NCBI GenBank assembly: GCA_963580455.1 | Contig: OY756964.1 | Coordinates: 21,674,001 to 21,738,000 of the forward strand | Direction: 5' to 3' | DNA length: 64,000 bases | Origin: Euonymus europaeus | Taxonomy: Eukaryota > Streptophyta > Magnoliopsida > Celastrales > Celastraceae | Shown: positions 59,414 through 64,000 of the stretch, one piece after another | Layout: the number at the start of each line of letters is the position of its first letter | How positions within the stretch are numbered: position 1 is the first letter of the stretch | The notes under the pieces: generated by a model | The model's input: only the letters and a program-made list of their open reading frames with translations | Told to the model about the DNA's origin: nothing | Databases searched by the model: none | Position numbers and translations under genes: made by a program

Positions 59414-62293
59414 ATGCAGCAGCACCTGATGCAGATGCAGCCCATGATGGCAGCCTATTACCCCAACAACGTCACTACTGATCACATTCAACAGGTTTAT
59501 CCCCCTCCCCCTCCCCCTCCTCTCCTTCTTTTCTTTTTGACCTCTCTTTCTCTGTTTGCTTAATCTTTTCCAATCTTCATTCAGTCCTTTTACTTGCTCT
59601 TCTTTTTTCGGTTACTGTAGTTTTCACATTCCCTCTGAACTTTACCAGTTTGCCCTACAGTTTTTAGCATTTTTTTTTGTATTAATTTATCACACCCACA
59701 CATGAATCTCTAGTTTACTGGACTTCATCTACATGGGTGCTCTATTTTTTCCCTTAAAAGGATGTTCTCTATTGATTATAGTTCCATGGTGATTCACCCT
59801 CACAAAATGTTCAGTATTTTTTATTTGTTTTCTTTTGTTACTTGTATTGTCTATTTGGGGGGTTAAATATTCAATGGATCTGTCTACGACCTTTTGTATC
59901 TTTTACCCTTTTCTGTATTGTTTTCAAGACCAGTTAAATTTAGGCTCAACTTGATTTTTGTGTCTATTCCAGTATTCCAGCAGAAGTCATACACAACATT
60001 ATTGAATTTTTTTATTACAATAACTATGTTGAAAATATCATGTAAAGATTCAGCAAGGCTAGTATTGTTGAAAGCTGCAGCTGATGTGTTTCTTGTTTAT
60101 ATCCAGATTAACTCACCAAGATATTGTAAAACTGTAAATAAGCAAGAAAATATTGATTATGAAAATAGAAATTTCTACAGCTTTAGCTGCTGTTCTCATA
60201 TGACTTTGAAGCTACATAGTTCTTTGATGGTGAAATACTGAGAAAAGTTATTAGCTATTTTTGCTGTACTGTTGTAATGTTTGGAGGTCCTTATTTTTTT
60301 CCCATTTGATGGTTGGTCTCTTGGATTTGCTCTTTCTGTTGATGTGGTCCTTTCTAGAACAGCCTTTACACCATGGTTCTTTCTTGAGATTGTCTTTTTG
60401 CTGTGAGGTTCTTTCTTTGTGTTTCCATAATTTGGCCTGACATTTTTGCTATGTAATTTGATTATTTCTGGGACAAATATGACATTTTAGTATTTTCTGT
60501 TGATAGCGTAACAGTTCTAGCTGGTCTATGACAAATGATTTCTTATAATACTTTCTTCTATGAACTTTGAGACTTCTACTGTCTCGTAGCCCATCTCACA
60601 TTTTAAAATTATTATACTGTATTTTTATTTACCCATTTCATTTTCCCTCGTAAGATTTCTAGCAATTAACCAAAATATTACGCTTATTGCTATTGATGGT
60701 GTACAGTCTTGATATAGGGATACCTTATTAAAAGATTGAGGAAGCTAAGTTAATTGCTAGTTTATTCGAGTCATTGATACATGCTGTCTTTTACAGTGAC
60801 ATTGATGAAGAATAATCAGTTGTTTATATAGGATGTGGTGCAAGTGCTGAAGTTAGTACTATGCAAGACCTCAATCAATTGTGATCCCTTTTTCCCTATT
60901 TGTTTTCTATTTTGGCTTTCATGAAGGCTTTTCGTCAACTAGAGTTTTACAATTTTTGTTGAAATGGATAATTATATAGACATTATATTTCTATATAAAG
61001 CTGGCAATGGCATTAGGTGAAAGCATGATTTTCCTGATTCAACATGTAACTTACAGTTGCTGTCATATGTTGTATCATGGGCGACATGATATATCATTTC
61101 AATAAGCTACATTTTGTAAGCAGTGTGATGGGTTTTTGCTCTTGTGATGTTGCATGGAGGCTACACTCTGTAATATTTTTGTTTTTTTTCTTTTTACTAA
61201 CTAAATTGTGAATCCTACAATATTATTGCTTAATTCAACCCCGTTCGTTGCTTATTTCATGCAGTATTTGGATGAGAACAAGTCCTTGATTTTGAAGATT
61301 GTTGAGAGCCAAAATTCGGGGAAACTGGGAGAATGTGCAGAGTAAGCATAAATTCTTAGTTCTTACACTGACCATGTCGACTTTGCTTGCCTTTTGTACT
61401 GATATTTTGAATAATCACTTGAATATGTTTCTCAGAAGGCAAAGCTTCTTTTTTGGAACTGTGAAGATTTTTGAGTTGGAATTGATGGAATCATGAATAC
61501 CTTCTTTCTTTTTTTGTAGGAACCAAGCAAGGCTACAGCGAAACCTCATGTATTTGGCTGCAATTGCTGATTCTCAACCTCAACCACCTACCCTGCATCC
61601 TCAGGTACAATTTTTTTTCTTTCAGAATCTTATCTTTTTAACTCTTTCTTAAGCCCATTTCCCCGTACTTAAAACTTAAAGAGATCTGCGAAAACTAAAA
61701 TAACAAAATTTTCTAGTCCTTCAATTACTCCTACGGTTCACTCACTGCCATCTAGTTTCTTAGTTTTTCTGCGCACTTCTGGTTCACAAAATCTCATATG
61801 TACTTTCATTTTATACATATTTCCTCAACTTTGTGCATTTGGTGTCGCAAATGCTAACTGCCTTTTCTTGCAGTATGCTTCCAGTGGCGTAGTACAACCG
61901 GGAGCACACTACATGCAGCACCAACAAGCTCAGCAGCTGATACCGCAATCAGTCATGGCTGCACGATCGTCCATGTTGTACACTCAACAGCCATACCTGC
62001 AACAACAGCAAGCTTTGCACAGCCAACTCGGTATGAGCTCTGGTAGTGCTGGACTTCACATGCTGCAAAGTGAGGCCGCCAATGCTGGGGGCAGTGGGGC
62101 ACATGGAGTCGGAGGTTATGCTGATTTCGACCGTGGCTCTACTGGAGAAGGATTACACATTGGCAGTAGGGGATTGGCAGGAGGGAGCAAGCTAGACATT
62201 GGATCTGCCAAGGGTCGAGGAGGGAGCTCAGGTGGCCAAGGCAGTGATGGTGGTGAAACACTCTATCTGAAAGGAGGGAACGACAGTAATTGA
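59414..62293 (+). CDS. GIF1: GRF-interacting factor 1 (ANGUSTIFOLIA3), transcriptional co-activator
   Basis: Four exons, 59414-59494, 61265-61341, 61520-61604 and 61874-62293, with GT-AG borders and matching phases; 220 aa. It starts MQQHLMQMQPMMAAYYPNNV. The SNH (SSXT-type) domain spans about residues 20-80: DHIQQYLDENKSLILKIVES, then ECAENQARLQRNLMYLAAIA. The rest is the Gln-rich and Gly-rich QG domain (YMQHQQAQQ, LHMLQSEAANAGG) ending GGETLYLKGG. GIF proteins lack DNA binding; they pair with GRF transcription factors and recruit SWI/SNF remodellers to promote cell proliferation in leaves and flowers. The first intron is long (1,770 bp), as is usual for the family. The length is close to that of Arabidopsis GIF1/AN3, and the long tail favours GIF1 over GIF2 or GIF3. 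Confidence 0.93.
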
Positions 62294-62885
62294 GAGCTAA
62301 GAATGATGCAGGTAGTGCTGGTTAGGTAGCGTTTGAAAGTAGGAGAGGTTAGTCAGGAATCTGAATTCCAGAAAAGGAAAACGATCGAAACACGCTGGAT
62401 ACTAAAAATCGAAAAGAAAAGAAAAATGTTGTGTGAAAACAATAGTCAGGGGTCTCCTTCTGGCAATGTAGCTTGGTTGTTTTTTGTTTTATTTGTTGAG
62501 ACAATGCATCTTGTGGTAGTTTGTTGATTCACATTACAAACTATAAATGGATTCCATACTTGTATTCACATTACAAGATAATTGTGAACAAAAGAACTGA
62601 TTGAGTAGAGAGAAGAATAACAGCCATGAAAGAAAAGCATAAAGGACTTGGAGATTGGAGCAAAGAAAAGAAAGGAACAAGATATGCATGGCTTGCAAAC
62701 TGAGCAAAAACTGATACCTTATGGTTCTTCATAAGCATTCCTTGGAGTCAACCTTCTCATTGCCCAACCTATATATGAATCCAAAATCAGTTCGAAAGGT
62801 TCACACAATCAAACATCGCCTCTCAAATCTAAAGTTTTATCATTTCCTTTCACCTCTAATCAATCTCTCTCCGTTTCTTTTGAAT
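62294..62885. other. 3' UTR of GIF1 and promoter of the NLR gene
   Basis: Both genes are on the plus strand, so this 592-bp stretch must hold the GIF1 3' end and the NLR promoter. No coding segment is seen and no clear TATA box was picked out. Confidence 0.5.
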
Positions 62886-64000
62886 ATGGATGACACAATT
62901 CTCTCCAGCATTCTAGAAAACCTTGTGGGAAAGACTGGTTCTCTTGTCCACGATGAAGTCTGTCTCGCATGGGACCTTGAAAGAGACCTGAAAAGGCTTA
63001 AGGAGAACTTGTCCACCATTAAGACAGTGCTCTTCAATGCGGAAGAGAAGCAAGCACAAAACCATGAGTTGCGCCTCTGGCTCGAGAGACTTAAGGATTT
63101 CTGTTACGAAGCAGAGGATGTGCTAGACGAGCTGGAGTATGAAGGTTTGCGAAAGCAAGTGGTGAAACAATATGGAAGTATCAAAAAAAAGGTATGCCGC
63201 TTCCTTTCATCTTCGAATCCACTCGTATTTCGATTCAAAATGGGTCACAAGATTAAGGAGCTTAGGGAGAGTCTTGATGATATTGCAGCCCAAAAGTTTA
63301 AGTTTCATCTCACAGAGTTAGTTGACATAAAACCAGTTGGGCATAGGGTGAGGGAGATGACGGATTCTTTTGTCCTCATGTCTAAAGTTTTTGGGAGGGA
63401 TGTCGAAAAAGAAATAATCATGAAGGATCTTTTGCAACCAATAGGCAAGAGTGTGGATGTGATTCCCATAGTTGGAATAGGAGGTTTGGGAAAGACTACA
63501 CTTGCTAAGATGTTGTACAATGATAATAGGATCGATGAGCATTTTCAGTTAAAAATATGGGTGTGTGTATCAGAAGATGGGTTTGATAAGAAAAAAACTT
63601 TGGCGAAGATTATGAATTCCTTAACCAAAAAAAATGTTAGTGATTATGAGTTAGGACAAATGCAAAATTGCATTCGAGATGAATTGGTTGGCAAAATTTT
63701 TTTACTTGTCTTGGATGATGTTTGGAGTGCCAAACGTAATGAATGGGTTGAATTGCTAGACTTGTTAGAGGAAGGAGAAAGTGGGAGCAAAATTATTCTA
63801 ACAACACGTAGTAATTCCATAGCCAAAACTATCGGTACTACTCCAACATACGAGTTAGAAGGTCTTCCGTTTGAGGATTGTTTTTCTCTATTTAAGAAAC
63901 TGGCATTTACGGAAGAAGAAGATGGACACTGTCCAAACCTAGTAGAAATTGGGAAAGATATTGTGCAAAAATGCAAAGGGGTTCCCTTGGCAATAAGAAC
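62886..64000 (+). CDS. CC-NB-LRR disease-resistance protein, N-terminal part (runs off the window)
   Basis: An open frame from the ATG at 62886 continues without a stop to the right edge (371 codons). The N-terminal Rx-type coiled coil has an EDVID-like box (AEDVLDELEYE, 76-86). The NB-ARC domain has the P-loop GIGGLGKTT (197-205), RNBS-A (FQLKIWVCVSEDGF), kinase-2 LLVLDDVW with Asp277/Asp278, RNBS-B GSKIILTTRS, and GLPL as KGVPLAI near 365-370. The Trp after the kinase-2 aspartates marks the non-TIR class. It resembles the RGA/R1-type plant immune receptors (disease resistance protein RGA family). The LRR region lies outside the window, so integrity is unknown. No intron is needed in the visible part. 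Confidence 0.92.
   Translation, partial: MDDTILSSILENLVGKTGSLVHDEVCLAWDLERDLKRLKENLSTIKTVLFNAEEKQAQNHELRLWLERLKDFCYEAEDVLDELEYEGLRKQVVKQYGSIKKKVCRFLSSSNPLVFRFKMGHKIKELRESLDDIAAQKFKFHLTELVDIKPVGHRVREMTDSFVLMSKVFGRDVEKEIIMKDLLQPIGKSVDVIPIVGIGGLGKTTLAKMLYNDNRIDEHFQLKIWVCVSEDGFDKKKTLAKIMNSLTKKNVSDYELGQMQNCIRDELVGKIFLLVLDDVWSAKRNEWVELLDLLEEGESGSKIILTTRSNSIAKTIGTTPTYELEGLPFEDCFSLFKKLAFTEEEDGHCPNLVEIGKDIVQKCKGVPLAIR

Overview
The window is nuclear DNA from a flowering plant, most likely a eudicot. Genes have GT-AG introns, intergenic DNA is AT-rich, and every recognisable protein belongs to a plant family: CrRLK1L receptor kinase, KH-domain flowering regulator, LRAT/NC-domain protein, MUSTANG-type domesticated transposase, myosin-binding protein, GIF transcriptional co-activator and CC-NB-LRR resistance protein. 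The species cannot be named from the sequence alone.

Layout. 3-308: 3' end of a CrRLK1L receptor kinase (+). 1221-12332: a complete eight-exon FAD/NAD(P)-binding amine-oxidase (renalase-like) gene (-). Its introns hold an antisense LINE relic (2130-4145) and a small Harbinger-like MITE (9233-9618). 12725-14632: a non-autonomous Mutator-like element with ~400-bp terminal inverted repeats and a 9-bp target duplication, just upstream of that gene. 15494-38662: the most unusual region. A single KH3 exon of an FLK/PEPPER-like gene is followed by a tandem array of a ~4.1-kb unit. Each unit carries an intact two-exon LRAT-domain gene (-), a hAT-like insertion with a perfect 8-bp target duplication, and a copy of the terminal exon of the KH gene (+). 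There are six LRAT genes and five KH terminal exons. The interior is almost identical from copy to copy; both ends are diverged.

38990-42580: two direct copies of a decayed Ty3/gypsy integrase-plus-3'-end fragment (-). 43997-46285: an intact intronless MUG1-like domesticated transposase (-). 52346-54942: a myosin-binding (DUF593/GTD-binding) protein (+), whose conserved C-terminal coiled coil lies decayed downstream of a premature stop (to ~55330). 56344-56645: a second Harbinger-like MITE. 58089-58430: a small secreted-peptide precursor resembling the CTNIP/SCREW phytocytokines (+). 59414-62293: GIF1/ANGUSTIFOLIA3 (+). 62886-64000: the 5' part of a CC-NB-LRR gene running off the end (+).

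The order CrRLK1L, FAD oxidoreductase, KH gene, MUG1 recalls, from memory, the Arabidopsis chromosome 3 interval around At3g04605-At3g04690. The array then reads as a local, probably recent, rearrangement in an old syntenic block that truncated the KH gene and multiplied its convergent LRAT-domain neighbour. The genes do not form one pathway. The shared theme is genome dynamics: tandem amplification, partial gene duplication and several transposon classes.
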